This document shows positions 46,571-54,998 of a DNA stretch of 64,000 bases, piece after piece (the first letter of the stretch is position 1; the number at the start of each line of letters is the position of its first letter). This DNA is from Methylocapsa sp. D3K7. Lineage in GTDB: Bacteria > Pseudomonadota > Alphaproteobacteria > Rhizobiales > Beijerinckiaceae. Location: assembly GCF_029855125.1 (NCBI RefSeq), contig NZ_CP123229.1:620001-684000 (forward strand). The letters run 5' to 3'. A program made the position numbers and the translations under genes. The notes beneath the pieces are model-generated. The model worked only from the letters and a program-made list of their open reading frames with translations, was not told where the DNA came from and ran no database searches.

Positions 46571-46780
46571 ATGTGCGCATTTTGTGGACGCGTGGTCACG
46601 TCCACTTGATGTGAGAAATTCTGAGCAGTTTTCATTTTGGCATGGGGGTAGCGCCATTGGCGAAGTAGGGTCATCCCCCTCCTCCGTGACAGGCGAATTT
46701 TCACATACGGCCAAGCTATCTTGAATGTGACTTGCATTGAGCCTGGCGGAGATTCGTCCAGCTATCTAATGAATTCCTAA
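46571..46780. other. Spacer before the IS5 element
   Basis: No gene seen. Confidence 0.35.
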
Positions 46781-47715
46781 GTGTCTGTCCGGGAAGTAGT
46801 TGAATCGGATGAATCATTTGTGATTCATTGGCGGCTGCCTGATTCGATGAGAGGCCGCCAATGTGGACGTCCGAAAACCGCCCGAAATACAATCGTGACA
46901 AACTGCGCTATCCGAGCGATCTGACGGACGATGAGTGGTCGCACATCGAGCCGATTATTCCACCGGCCAAACGTGGCGGACGCAAGCGCTCTGTTGAGCC
47001 GCGGGAAATCGTGAACGGTCTCATGTATGTGCTGAGCACGGGATGCCAGTGGCGTTACGTTCCCAAAGATCTGCCGCCCAAGAGCACGCTGTTTGGTTAT
47101 TTCGACCTTTGGAACTGGGACGGCACGCTGGATCGCATTCATCACGCGCTCTACGTGAAGTGTCGCGAAGCCATGGATCGTGAAGCGAGCCCGACGGCCT
47201 GCGTCATCGACAGCCAGAGCGTAAAGAGCGCGAAAAAAGGGGGCGCCGCATCGATCCGAGCGGCTATGATGTTGGCAAGAAGATCAAAGGCAAGAAGCGC
47301 CATATCCTCGTCGATAGGTTAGGCCTGCTGCTGGATGCTGTTGTGCATCCAGCCGATATTCAAGATCGTGACGGTGGCGTACTTGTCCTCTCCACCTTGT
47401 TCGGCTTGTGTCCGTTTTTGCAAAAGCTCTTTGCTGATGGGGGATATCAGGGCCCAGTCTTTCAAAAGGCTTCAGCCAAAATCCTGCCGCATATACAAAT
47501 CGAAATCGTCAAACGCTCCGATCGGGCTAAAGGGTTTGAGCTTTTGCCGCGACGTTGGGTTGTCGAACGCACCTTCGCTTGGCTCAATCGCTGCCGTCGC
47601 CTGACCAAGGATTTCGAAAACCTCCCCCGAAACGCGCTCGCTTTTCTCCGCCTCGCCTCGATTCGTCTCATGCTCAGAAAGCTTTGTCTGAGTTAATGAA
47701 CTTTTCGGACTGACT
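46781..47715 (+). mobile_element. IS5-family element
   Basis: Ends show inverted repeats GTCTGTCCGGGAAGTA (about 46783-46798) and its partner AACTTTTCGGACTGAC (about 47699-47714); CTAA stands on both flanks (46777-46780 and 47716-47719), a likely target duplication. Confidence 0.75.
46861..47696 (+). CDS. IS5 transposase in two frames
   Basis: Frame 1 (MWTSENRPKYNRDKLRYPSD, SDLTDDEWSHIEPIIPPAKR, ACVIDSQSVKSAKK) reaches the AAAAAAGGGGG run at 47233-47243. A −1 step gives RIDPSGYDVGKKIKGKKRHI, LVDRLGLLLDAVVHPADIQD, ADGGYQGPVF, LLPRRWVVERTFAWLNRCRR, stop 47694-47696. The slippery A6G run argues for programmed frameshifting rather than decay; otherwise the copy looks complete. Confidence 0.8.
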
Positions 47716-47729
47716 CTAAGGATACGAAG

Positions 47730-47966
47730 ATGTACAGGTCGGGCGAAAGTCTCCTGATCATATTGGTGGGCGGCGTCATCGCCGGATGGTTGTGCGGTCA
47801 AATCGTGCAAGGCACTGGGTTTGGGATCGTCGGCGATCTCCTGATCGGAATCGTAGGCACCTTCATCGGTAGTTGTGCCACCTTCGGTGCGCTGGTACTG
47901 TTGCTGATAATCCGGCTCGTTCGTGGCGGAGGCGGATGGCGAGCGAGTTGGGAGAAACGCTGGTAG
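47730..47966 (+). CDS. GlsB/YeaQ-type membrane protein, internally shortened
   Basis: 78 residues: ESLLIILVGGVIAGWLCGQI, VQGTGFGIVGDLLIGIVGTF, then LVLLLIIRLVRGGGG. The family normally has about 20 more residues between the second and third helices; here IGSCATFGA joins them directly, so a deletion may have occurred. Promoter separated by the IS5 insertion. Confidence 0.6.
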   Translation: MYRSGESLLIILVGGVIAGWLCGQIVQGTGFGIVGDLLIGIVGTFIGSCATFGALVLLLIIRLVRGGGGWRASWEKRW

Positions 47967-48065
47967 CCGACCGCTTGGTGCGCCGCAAGCGTGTAGGCGC
48001 CTTTTGGATGGCCAGGTGACAGAGCCTCAGATCCCATGCGAGCGGCACTTTGGATGTCCAGTTGG

Positions 48066-48200
48066 CATTGTCGCATTGGCCAAGAATAGGCGATATTCGC
48101 GCAGTTTTAGCTCAGCGACGAGCGTCCTACGGCATTGAAGTTTAGACATCTGGACTTTGAGCACCGGGCTATTGACAGGTAGAACGGATTACCGTGACAG
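48066..48200 (+). repeat. Crp/Fnr leader module, copy A
   Basis: 135 bases reading CATTGTCGCATTGGCCAAGA...GGCATTGAAGTTTAGACAT...CTATTGACAGGTAGAAC...CGTGACAG, aligned over its whole length with 60241-60375 and partly with 40551 and 45877. It ends 8 bases before the Crp/Fnr ATG. Likely the promoter and 5' leader. Confidence 0.7.
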
Positions 48201-48207
48201 TGCCCCT

Positions 48208-48924
48208 ATGAGTGCTCGATCAAATTGGCCCCGCAATCGGCTTTTACTCGCCCTGCCATCGTCCAATCTCAAGCAGCTTATGCCGGAGCTTGAGCGCATT
48301 CGCTGCCAACGCGAGCAGGTCCTAATGGACGCTGATAGTTCGCTCGACCATGTATTCTTCCCCGATAGCGGTGTCGTCTCGGTGGTGGCGGTTTATGCGG
48401 ACGGCAGTATCATTGAGATGGCAACGATTGGTAGGGAGGGTTGCACGGCTACTCAAGCCGTCTTCGGTGCCAAGACTTCCTCCGTCCGGCTTCTCGTCCA
48501 GATCCCGGGGGACGCAGCAAAGATGTCGCGCGTGGCGTTCACACGGGCCATGGGGTCGATGCCGTCCTTCCGAAATCTCATGTACGCTTACGTCCAAGCC
48601 TTTCTCGAACAGGTCCTGGTGTCAGTAGCGTGCAACGGTGCGCACAGCCTCAAGCAGCGGCTAGCGCGTTGGCTGCTCATGATGCGTGACCGCGGTGACG
48701 ATGACGCACTGCAGATCACTCAGAACCTGCTCGCCGAAATGCTGGGTGTCCAGAGGCCAACCATCACGAATGCTGCCCGGGAGTTGGAACGTGCCGGTTT
48801 GATTGCGCGCGGCCGACGGCAAGTCACGATACTTGATCGGCAGGGCCTTGTGAAGGCATCTTGTGAATGTTATCAGTTGGTTCGGGCGCGCGTCGCTTTT
48901 CACCTTCCCAAAACCTACGCGTAA
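48208..48924 (+). CDS. Crp/Fnr-family transcription regulator
   Basis: 238 residues from ATG 48208. Sensor domain with LMDADSSLDHVFFPDSGVVS, GSIIEMATIGREGCT, and C-terminal HTH LQITQNLLAEMLGVQRPTIT, NAARELERAGLIARGRRQVT. Belongs to a rhizobial subgroup often found in stress islands; the effector is unknown. The palindrome and PAS-HWE kinase gene follow on the same strand. Confidence 0.9.
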   Translation: MSARSNWPRNRLLLALPSSNLKQLMPELERIRCQREQVLMDADSSLDHVFFPDSGVVSVVAVYADGSIIEMATIGREGCTATQAVFGAKTSSVRLLVQIPGDAAKMSRVAFTRAMGSMPSFRNLMYAYVQAFLEQVLVSVACNGAHSLKQRLARWLLMMRDRGDDDALQITQNLLAEMLGVQRPTITNAARELERAGLIARGRRQVTILDRQGLVKASCECYQLVRARVAFHLPKTYA

Positions 48925-48942
48925 AAAGTGTGCCCCGCCTAA

Positions 48943-48962
48943 TCGGTAATGTACATTACCGA
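48943..48962. promoter_or_regulatory. 20-bp palindrome, copy 2 (before PAS-HWE kinase)
   Basis: TCGGTAATGTACATTACCGA, a perfect 20-bp palindrome. 117 bases before the kinase ATG. The following 50 bases resemble those after copy 1 (GAGCTAACAATTAAGA, GGAGGCTGACGTAAGC). Confidence 0.75.
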
Positions 48963-49078
48963 CAAACCCCTCTCAACGAGCTAACAATTAAGAGTGGTGG
49001 AGGCTGACGTAAGCCCTCGAGCAAGATCGTGTTCTTGCTTTTGAGGATCAGTCTCGTCATCGGAAGTGCAGGAGCCGC

Positions 49079-50083
49079 ATGCACGACGTCAACCCTCTGG
49101 ATATCGTGGAGACAATCCGCGAAGGTGTCCTCGTGCTCGATGCCGATCTGACGGTCCGCTTTGCGAACCGTTCCTTCTGCGACACATTCGCAGTCGCGCC
49201 AGAGCATACAGTCGGGCGGAAGCTCTATGAGATCGGCAAGGGACAGTGGGACATTCCCAAGCTCCGCACCTCGCTCGAGACCATCATTTCTGGCCGAAAA
49301 ACCATCGAGGCCTTTGAAGTCGAAAATTTCTTCCCGTCAATCGGCCGGCGCATAATGGCGTTCAACGCGCGCAAGCTTTACCAGCCTGACAACAAGATAC
49401 AACAGATCCTCCTGGCGATCGAAGACGTCACCGAGCGCGTGAGGCTCGAGCGCGAGCACGCTGCTGCACACGAGCGGATCGGTATGCTGCTGCAAGAGCT
49501 GACGCACCGGGTCAAGAACAGCCTGCAGTTTATTGCTTCAATGGTCAGGCTTGAAGCGCGGAGCAACAACAGCGTCGAGGCCAAAGCGGCGCTTGAGAGG
49601 GTTTCGCATCGCATCACCGCCCTCGGACAGCTCTATTCAAAGCTAAGCAAAGCCGACAGCGTTGAGGCTGTCGATGCGGCGACCTATCTGGATGAGTTAT
49701 GTGGCGACCTTATCGCGTCAGTACATAAGGAAGGCTCCACGTCCATCGTGCTCAAGAAGGACATCGAGAGCGTGCTCCTGCCGACTGATCGAGCAATTCC
49801 GATCGGGCTCATTGTGAACGAGCTCGTCACGAATGCCGTCAAATATGGTTTTCCGGGCGAAGCTAAGGGCACGGTCATGGTAACGCTAAAGCGGGTGCTC
49901 GGGGGCCTTCGCTTGACGGTCGCCGACGACGGCCAAGGGCTCGATCCTCGACGAGCCGATTCCGGTCTAGGCCGCCGGCTGGTCGACGGCTTCGCCCTAC
50001 AGCTCGGCGGCCAGGTCGAGCGGAAGAGCGACAGTCGGGGTACCACTGTGCACCTAATCTTACCTTCACATGAAGGCTCGTAG
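49079..50083 (+). CDS. PAS-HWE/HisKA_2 sensor histidine kinase
   Basis: 334 residues, cytoplasmic. PAS domain residues 5-125 (ETIREGVLVLDADLTVRFAN, TVGRKLYEIGKGQWDIPKLR, QQILLAIEDVTERV). Phospho-acceptor box ELTHRVKNSLQFIASMVRLE with His143. ATPase domain: LIVNELVTNAVKYGFPG (N box), TVADDGQGLDP, GLGRRLVDGFALQLGG. Such kinases commonly act on PhyR-type or single-domain receivers. No receiver gene is adjacent. Confidence 0.92.
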   Translation: MHDVNPLDIVETIREGVLVLDADLTVRFANRSFCDTFAVAPEHTVGRKLYEIGKGQWDIPKLRTSLETIISGRKTIEAFEVENFFPSIGRRIMAFNARKLYQPDNKIQQILLAIEDVTERVRLEREHAAAHERIGMLLQELTHRVKNSLQFIASMVRLEARSNNSVEAKAALERVSHRITALGQLYSKLSKADSVEAVDAATYLDELCGDLIASVHKEGSTSIVLKKDIESVLLPTDRAIPIGLIVNELVTNAVKYGFPGEAKGTVMVTLKRVLGGLRLTVADDGQGLDPRRADSGLGRRLVDGFALQLGGQVERKSDSRGTTVHLILPSHEGS

Positions 50084-50134
50084 GGATCACATACCCGGGA
50101 GCGCTATTGCCCTATCGCGCGGGAGACTTAGCGG

Positions 50135-50385
50135 AGCCCGCCCATGCTACACAAGCGGGAGTCACACGGTTTTTCACCATCGTTATCACATCGTCTGGAT
50201 CACGAAGTATCGCGATGGCGCGTTGCGGGAGCGGATACGAACGATTTTCCGGCACGTGTACAAAGAAAATTGGGCGTCCAGATCGTATCCGGCGTTTTGT
50301 CGCGAGAACATGTCCAAATGTTCGTGGAAATCCCGCCGCATATTGCCGTCAGCGACTTTGTGCGGCGCGTCAGCCGCACAGCTTT
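50135..50385 (+). pseudogene. IS200 tnpA relic
   Basis: SHTVFHHRYHIVWITKYR in one frame, then LGVQIVSGVLSREHVQMFVE and PPHIAVSDFVRR in another: an IS200/IS605-type transposase with one frameshift and no C-terminus. It runs directly into an IS3 orfA remnant. Confidence 0.7.
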
Positions 50386-50480
50386 CTTTTTGAACTCATC
50401 CATGAAACGCCTTTGTTTGTTGCCGCTCATAGCCACCTCCTCAATCTTTCATAAGGGATGGCTCTGCATTTTTGCGTGGC
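50386..50480 (-). mobile_element. IS3 orfA 5' remnant
   Basis: Minus strand gives SGNKQRRFMDEFKKKAVRL plus the IS end, matching 27150-27260. Joined to the IS200 relic in the opposite orientation: an insertion scar. Confidence 0.65.
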
Positions 50481-50830
50481 AAGTCCACAGGGTCGGTTCC
50501 GCGTTTTCACATCGCATTGGCGCGCCTTGTCCGCGGCGGCGGTGCATCGCGTTCAGCGTCCAGCGTCAGTCAGGGCGGCGGGGGGGACGTTGAAATCATA
50601 TGCCAACGCGCAGCCAAATAGCGAGCGTCTTCTTAGGCACGGTGCATCGCAGGCCGCTTCCCCTATGGGGCGAGAGTGGTCAATTTTGCTCAGACGTTCC
50701 GCGCGACCGTGTCTAATCTGCGCAATCGTGGGCGGCTGCAATATTCCCACGTCGGTCCAAGGCATCGGCAAATCACTGGCTGGGTCAACTAAATTCCGGC
50801 TAACAATGGCTCAAGCAACGGAGAAAAAAA
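50481..50830. other. Non-coding scar region
   Basis: No believable gene on either strand. Confidence 0.35.
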
Positions 50831-50831
50831 G

Positions 50832-51107
50832 ATGGCTGTTCGTACCTTGACACTCTGCACAATCATATCGCTGCTCATGGGGGGGATAGCCGTCGCCGGC
50901 CAGCCAGGAGATACATCCGGTCCTGCGGCGGGAAAAAACGTCGAACCGAGCACAGCAGTTCAGAAGGATGAAGGTCGCTCGACCACCGGCGGACAAGACC
51001 TGCGAGGCTCTCCGAATGCGGCCGGCGCACCCGGCGTGGAGGGTAAGCCTGGATCAGAAAGTGGCGCGGTCCCACAGAATCGAATGGCGCCCACCTCGGG
51101 CAAATAA
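50832..51107 (+). CDS. Small secreted protein with GPAAGKNVEPST motif (paralogue)
   Basis: 91 residues: signal peptide MAVRTLTLCTIISLLMGGIA then VAGQ; mature DTSGPAAGKNVEPSTAVQKD and a G/P-rich tail ending PTSGK. Shares motif and end with 43961-44215. Confidence 0.65.
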   Translation: MAVRTLTLCTIISLLMGGIAVAGQPGDTSGPAAGKNVEPSTAVQKDEGRSTTGGQDLRGSPNAAGAPGVEGKPGSESGAVPQNRMAPTSGK

Positions 51108-51341
51108 TGCATGTGGCAACATAACCGATAAAATCAGCTAGGCTGAACATCCGCGCTATTTGCTTGGATCGCTTTAGTTGGGGGTTCGCAAGGATCGACG
51201 CCGAGCCGATAACGAAGCCGCTTTTCGGATATGTCTCGGACGCGAACTGCAGCGGCCCCATGGCGCCTCGGCGACATTGCGGTTCTGTCCCCAGTGCTCT
51301 CCACCTGTAAGGGAGTGCTCTCCACCGGTAAGGGTAGGATA

Positions 51342-51644
51342 ATGATCCAAAAGCCAGCCGAGGCCCAACTTATCTGCTTCCCAAACCTTGGCAGGCTCAA
51401 GGTGATACCTGATCTAGAGGGCAAGATGGACGATAGTACCAAAGCAAATTGGAAACAAATGATCGCCAGTGAATTCGAACCCCTGGATCAAACTCCATCG
51501 CCGGGTGGCTTTACCCAGGCGCAAAACATTGCAGACCGGCGCACGGCGCGAGCATCCGAGTATGCAGCGGCGCAACTGGGCGAACTCAATCGAAAAATGG
51601 ATAGGCTTATAGAAGCCTTCGAGAAGCTCGCCGCAAAACTTTGA
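51342..51644 (+). CDS. Hypothetical protein
   Basis: 100 residues from ATG 51342 (MIQKPAEAQLICFPNLGRLK). The C-terminal half is helical (AAAQLGELNRKMDRLIEAFE). Preceded by a 21-bp tandem duplication (AGTGCTCTCCACCTGTAAGG and AGTGCTCTCCACCGGTAAGG, 51293-51334) lying in the leader. Confidence 0.5.
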   Translation: MIQKPAEAQLICFPNLGRLKVIPDLEGKMDDSTKANWKQMIASEFEPLDQTPSPGGFTQAQNIADRRTARASEYAAAQLGELNRKMDRLIEAFEKLAAKL

Positions 51645-52178
51645 GAAGTCCCACCGATAGTACGTTCTATCTCAACGCCTCGAATAAATGCGCAGCTCAT
51701 TGGACGGGCTTTTTCGTTTTCGATTTCTTTGGTTCAGGCGGCGAGCCCGGGGTGACGCAACGACAAGGTTCGCGAGAGCTTGATATCGAAGCAATTCGTT
51801 TGAGTCAGATTCTTAACTCTGCTGGTATATTGCTTCGCTGCTTGTGGCACATTTTGTCTCCGCCGTTGGCCCCAGCTTCAAGGCGCCAACCGGGCGGCTT
51901 TAGCCATCGCATGGCACAACGGCTTTTTTGCTGTCGGGAATCACTTCGCACGAGATCTCGCGGACTCTTGTCCGAAGAAGACTTCGATGTGTGAGTTGGC
52001 CGCGCAACGGTCGACGGCAAATAGCTCTAGCGGCCCGAGTCATTTGTGCCGGTGACAGTCTGCGCGATGGTGGAGAGGCTTGCGCAGGTCGTTTCGCACC
52101 AGAGAAATATCCGGGAAGAAGATGCTTTTTGGTTTTAGAGATTCAGCACGGCGGTATAAATTTCGTTCGGCTAGATGC
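51645..52178. other. Spacer without recognised gene
   Basis: No supported gene seen; open frames here lack protein-like composition. Confidence 0.35.
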
Positions 52179-52218
52179 AAAAAAAAGCCCCTGTCTGGAC
52201 AAGAGCCAAATCAGGGGC
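52179..52218 (-). terminator. Rho-independent terminator
   Basis: On the minus strand GCCCCTG...CAGGGGC followed by eight T (52186-52179). It ends transcripts from the secreted gene at 52573-52331. Confidence 0.65.
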
Positions 52219-52330
52219 GACGCTTCGGATAGCCAGGTGCGGGGAGAAAGCTCACGGCCACCGCTGGTTCCATATCGCTTTTGGGGTCGAATGGTTCCAT
52301 CTGGGCCGCCAAATAATGCGCAGAAGAGTG

Positions 52331-52573
52331 CTAATCCCGGCCACACCTTTCACGATACCTTTCGCAATTACCTTGGCCTTGTTCGCCCAACTCGTTTTTA
52401 TTGAGGCAGGCTTTACGCAATTCGTCACAATTCACCGGCCCGACAACAGACCGACCAGGGCGCAAGCCCTCAACTTCGACGCCTCTTGGACCAATCTCGA
52501 CAGCCTGTGCGAATACTGACGCGGGAAAAGCAAAAGTAGCTGCTGCAGCTACGACGAGTGCATACGTGCGCAT
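52331..52573 (-). CDS. Small secreted Cys-containing protein
   Basis: 80 residues from ATG 52573: MRTYALVVAAAATFAFPASV then FAQ (signal peptide), mature VEIGPRGVEVEGLRPGRSVV, and NCDELRKACLNKNELGEQGQ with a CNERYRERC-like end (three or four cysteines). Exact EcfG-type promoter 33 bases upstream, terminator downstream: a complete stress-controlled unit. Confidence 0.75.
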   Translation of the reverse strand: MRTYALVVAAAATFAFPASVFAQAVEIGPRGVEVEGLRPGRSVVGPVNCDELRKACLNKNELGEQGQGNCERYRERCGRD

Positions 52574-52605
52574 TAAAAATCCCTTCAGGTTTACTGCGAG
52601 AGGCC

Positions 52606-52630
52606 AACTGGGTGGGACCTGAATGGTTCC
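52606..52630 (-). promoter_or_regulatory. EcfG-type promoter
   Basis: Minus strand GGAAC (52630-52626), 17 bases, GTT (52608-52606). Confidence 0.75.
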
Positions 52631-52820
52631 GGCTGATAGTTGCGGAATAAAAACAGGACTTTCGCCCGTGGAGGAACAATGGTGCGAACCATAGGCGCTA
52701 CTCATGCAACCATCGACGTTTGAATCGGTTTGCTTCCGTCAACCTCACCGTGCGAAACGTTGAGGCTGTCAAGAAGCAATAAAACAACCGGAGGATTCGC
52801 CCATTTTATGGAGATCAATC

Positions 52821-53054
52821 ATGGACAATAGAACAGACAAGATTTCCGGTATGGCTACTCCGGCCGCGGTGGTTGAGAGAGGCAGGCACGACCACAATCA
52901 GCATGTCGCCGCCATTCTGATTTTGACCGTGCTTATCCAAGTCATTCTGGTGAAAAGCTGGACTCGAGGGCTGCCGCGACCGCTTCTAGGAAGGCGCATG
53001 AACCTTTCGTGTAGGCGAGAGCACCGCAATTGTGATTTCGTAGTCGTAGGATAA
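52821..53054 (+). CDS. Hypothetical protein with one membrane helix
   Basis: 77 residues from ATG 52821 (MDNRTDKISGMATPAAVVER); helix VAAILILTVLIQVILV near residues 29-44. The basic, Cys-containing tail looks non-native, so the 3' end may be shifted. Confidence 0.4.
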   Translation: MDNRTDKISGMATPAAVVERGRHDHNQHVAAILILTVLIQVILVKSWTRGLPRPLLGRRMNLSCRREHRNCDFVVVG

Positions 53055-53061
53055 CTAGTCC

Positions 53062-53490
53062 ATGCTCCGCTTTTGGTTAATCACCCCGCGCCTGTTCAAC
53101 AGACTCATCAGACCGAATATCGGCTTTTCCGGGCGGGAGTTATCCTCGTGGGGGAAGTCCTCGCAACAGGGTATCCCGGAGCCCACTCTAGGGTTGTTTA
53201 GCCGCAGTGATGGCGCGATCCTGCTGGCGATTCCCGGTCATAATGGCAGTGCAGAGGAAACGCCGGGTGCCGCGCCCGTGGCGGTATTCGCGTTCGAGGA
53301 AGTGGATGAGGCGATCGAGGTCCGCTTAGGCGCCCTGCTACGGCTTGGGGGGCGGTCTGGCGAACCGTGTTGGATTAGCGACAGATCGATCTGTCAAATC
53401 ATCGCTGCTGTTCGCGCAGAGGCACATGAGCTAGGACTGGAGCCGCAGTTTGCGCGGGTGACTACGGGCAATATTCCGGGTTCAGCATAA
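53062..53490 (+). CDS. Doubtful hypothetical protein
   Basis: 142 residues; the region VAVFAFEEVDEAIEVRLGAL and ICQIIAAVRAEAHELGLEPQ looks protein-like, the first 40 residues do not. No family recognised. Confidence 0.3.
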   Translation: MLRFWLITPRLFNRLIRPNIGFSGRELSSWGKSSQQGIPEPTLGLFSRSDGAILLAIPGHNGSAEETPGAAPVAVFAFEEVDEAIEVRLGALLRLGGRSGEPCWISDRSICQIIAAVRAEAHELGLEPQFARVTTGNIPGSA

Positions 53491-54268
53491 TTTGATGGTT
53501 CGGCGCCTTGGGGGATTTATTTGCCAATGGCGTAGCCGGCAAAAAAAGTGTCGGTACCAAATAGATGGGTACCAAATAGAATGGTGGAATTCATGCCGTA
53601 AACCAAACCAATTCCGGCACCGTCCTGTAATGGAGCGCTTCTGGGGTAGAGATGATGCGCACACCTGAGACGAGCGGCAGCACCAGCATGGCTCCAGGCG
53701 CTCTAGCGAGAACCTGGTGATCGGAAGTTCTGTCAGCGAAGATGGCCAACGCCGCAAACGCGGAAGCCACCTCTCCGAGGCCGCAGAAAAAGCCGCGGGC
53801 AATCTTCTCACGCCCGCAATCGCCAACATCGCGCGGTGCGAGAGTGCCTATCTGGAGATCGACGCGATGACCGCGGCACTATCGGCGGATCAAGCCAACC
53901 GCGATTATCGGATGTCCACATATGACAACGCCCTTGACGACCAGGCAGGCTCACCAGCCGTAGCCCGGATAGCCCGTAGCCGTAGACTGCAGCACCTGCG
54001 ATTCCCGCGCCCAGAAGGCCAGGAAACGCTGGACCTGCCCATGCAAGCCTCGGGGCTCGATCAGGTTCACGTTGTTCATCGCCTCAGATTACTCTCAGAT
54101 AATGGCCCTTCCTACGTGCAGACGGCCTACCGTCGCAACGTCGCGACTTCCATCGCCAGAACAAGAATCGTGGTGTGGTAGCCTTTTTTGTACGGCACTT
54201 GTCGCCGAGCCAGATCGGCTCGGAAATCGTCTATTCTAAATGCCCCCCCCCTTCATTCCTCATAGAAT
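53491..54268. other. Relic region
   Basis: Contains a short IS3 transposase relic (ASGLDQVHVVHR and LLSDNGPSYV, 54045-54120) related to 58920-59000, a glycine-rich secreted-protein relic on the minus strand near 53930-54010, and a direct repeat GGTACCAAATAG (about 53554 and 53568). Confidence 0.5.
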
Positions 54269-54478
54269 TTAGAGAACCTTAATGTTGACGGCAGAGGTCT
54301 TTCCCTTCTTTGGGTCGCGCTCTTCGTCAAACGACACCTTTTGTCCTTCATTCAAGCTGCTCAGACCAGCACGCTCGACGGCACTGATGTGAACAAAAAT
54401 ATCGGTGCCACCGCTGTCCGGCTGAATAAACCCGAAACCCTTGGCAGGGTTAAACCACTTCACGGTGCCGTTCGACAT
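54269..54478 (-). CDS. cspA: Cold-shock protein CspA family
   Basis: 69 residues from ATG 54478. RNP1 KGFGFIQ and RNP2 DIFVHISAV, as in all CspA-type nucleic-acid chaperones; ends [13 protein letters not shown]. Confidence 0.96.
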   Translation of the reverse strand: MSNGTVKWFNPAKGFGFIQPDSGGTDIFVHISAVERAGLSSLNEGQKVSFDEERDPKKGKTSAVNIKVL

Positions 54479-54998
54479 CTGTCTCTCCAATTGTGAGGGT
54501 AGCGCTGTGTGCGCGTCAAGCGCCGGACCACCGACTTGTTTGTCCAGCCAAAACGACCGCTGATTTAGGCTGCGTTAGGGCTGGATATCAAGCTTGAATT
54601 CTTCCTGGGAGAGAACGATGGCTTTGTCACATCTGGACGCACGGCTGGAGAGCCAAGTCAGCAGCGGCCGCTCTTTTCGCCTTCGGCCGAACAATCACTG
54701 TCGCGACCAAAGGCGCCCTTCGCGTTTTTCCGCACTCAATACACGAGCTGAGCACGACCACTTCGTTTCTACGCAGAGGTGTCGCATCGGATGACGAATT
54801 GCTTGAACTTAACAAAGTAGATACTGAGTAATTTTAGTGTAATGCCGAGGATGTGATCATGGATCTGAATACGGTCCTTGCGCAACGATTGTTCTCAGAC
54901 CATACCGCCGACAATGATGTTCGGCGCTATCACCGTCCAGCACCGGAGAAAGGCAATATCGACGGGTAAGTAAACAAATATAGGAAGAGGTAAGTGAC
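54479..54998. other. Long leader region before pmoC
   Basis: About 520 bases. A 36-codon frame MDLNTVLAQRLFSDHTADND...GNIDG (54859-54969) lies just before pmoC and may be a leader peptide or chance. No sigma54 or clear sigma70 promoter identified. Confidence 0.35.

Noticed and set aside
54961-54995. Fifth copy of the GACAAGTAAAAC module before pmoC
   Set aside because: Only ATCGACGGGTAAGTAAAC is vaguely similar; no further alignment, so probably chance.
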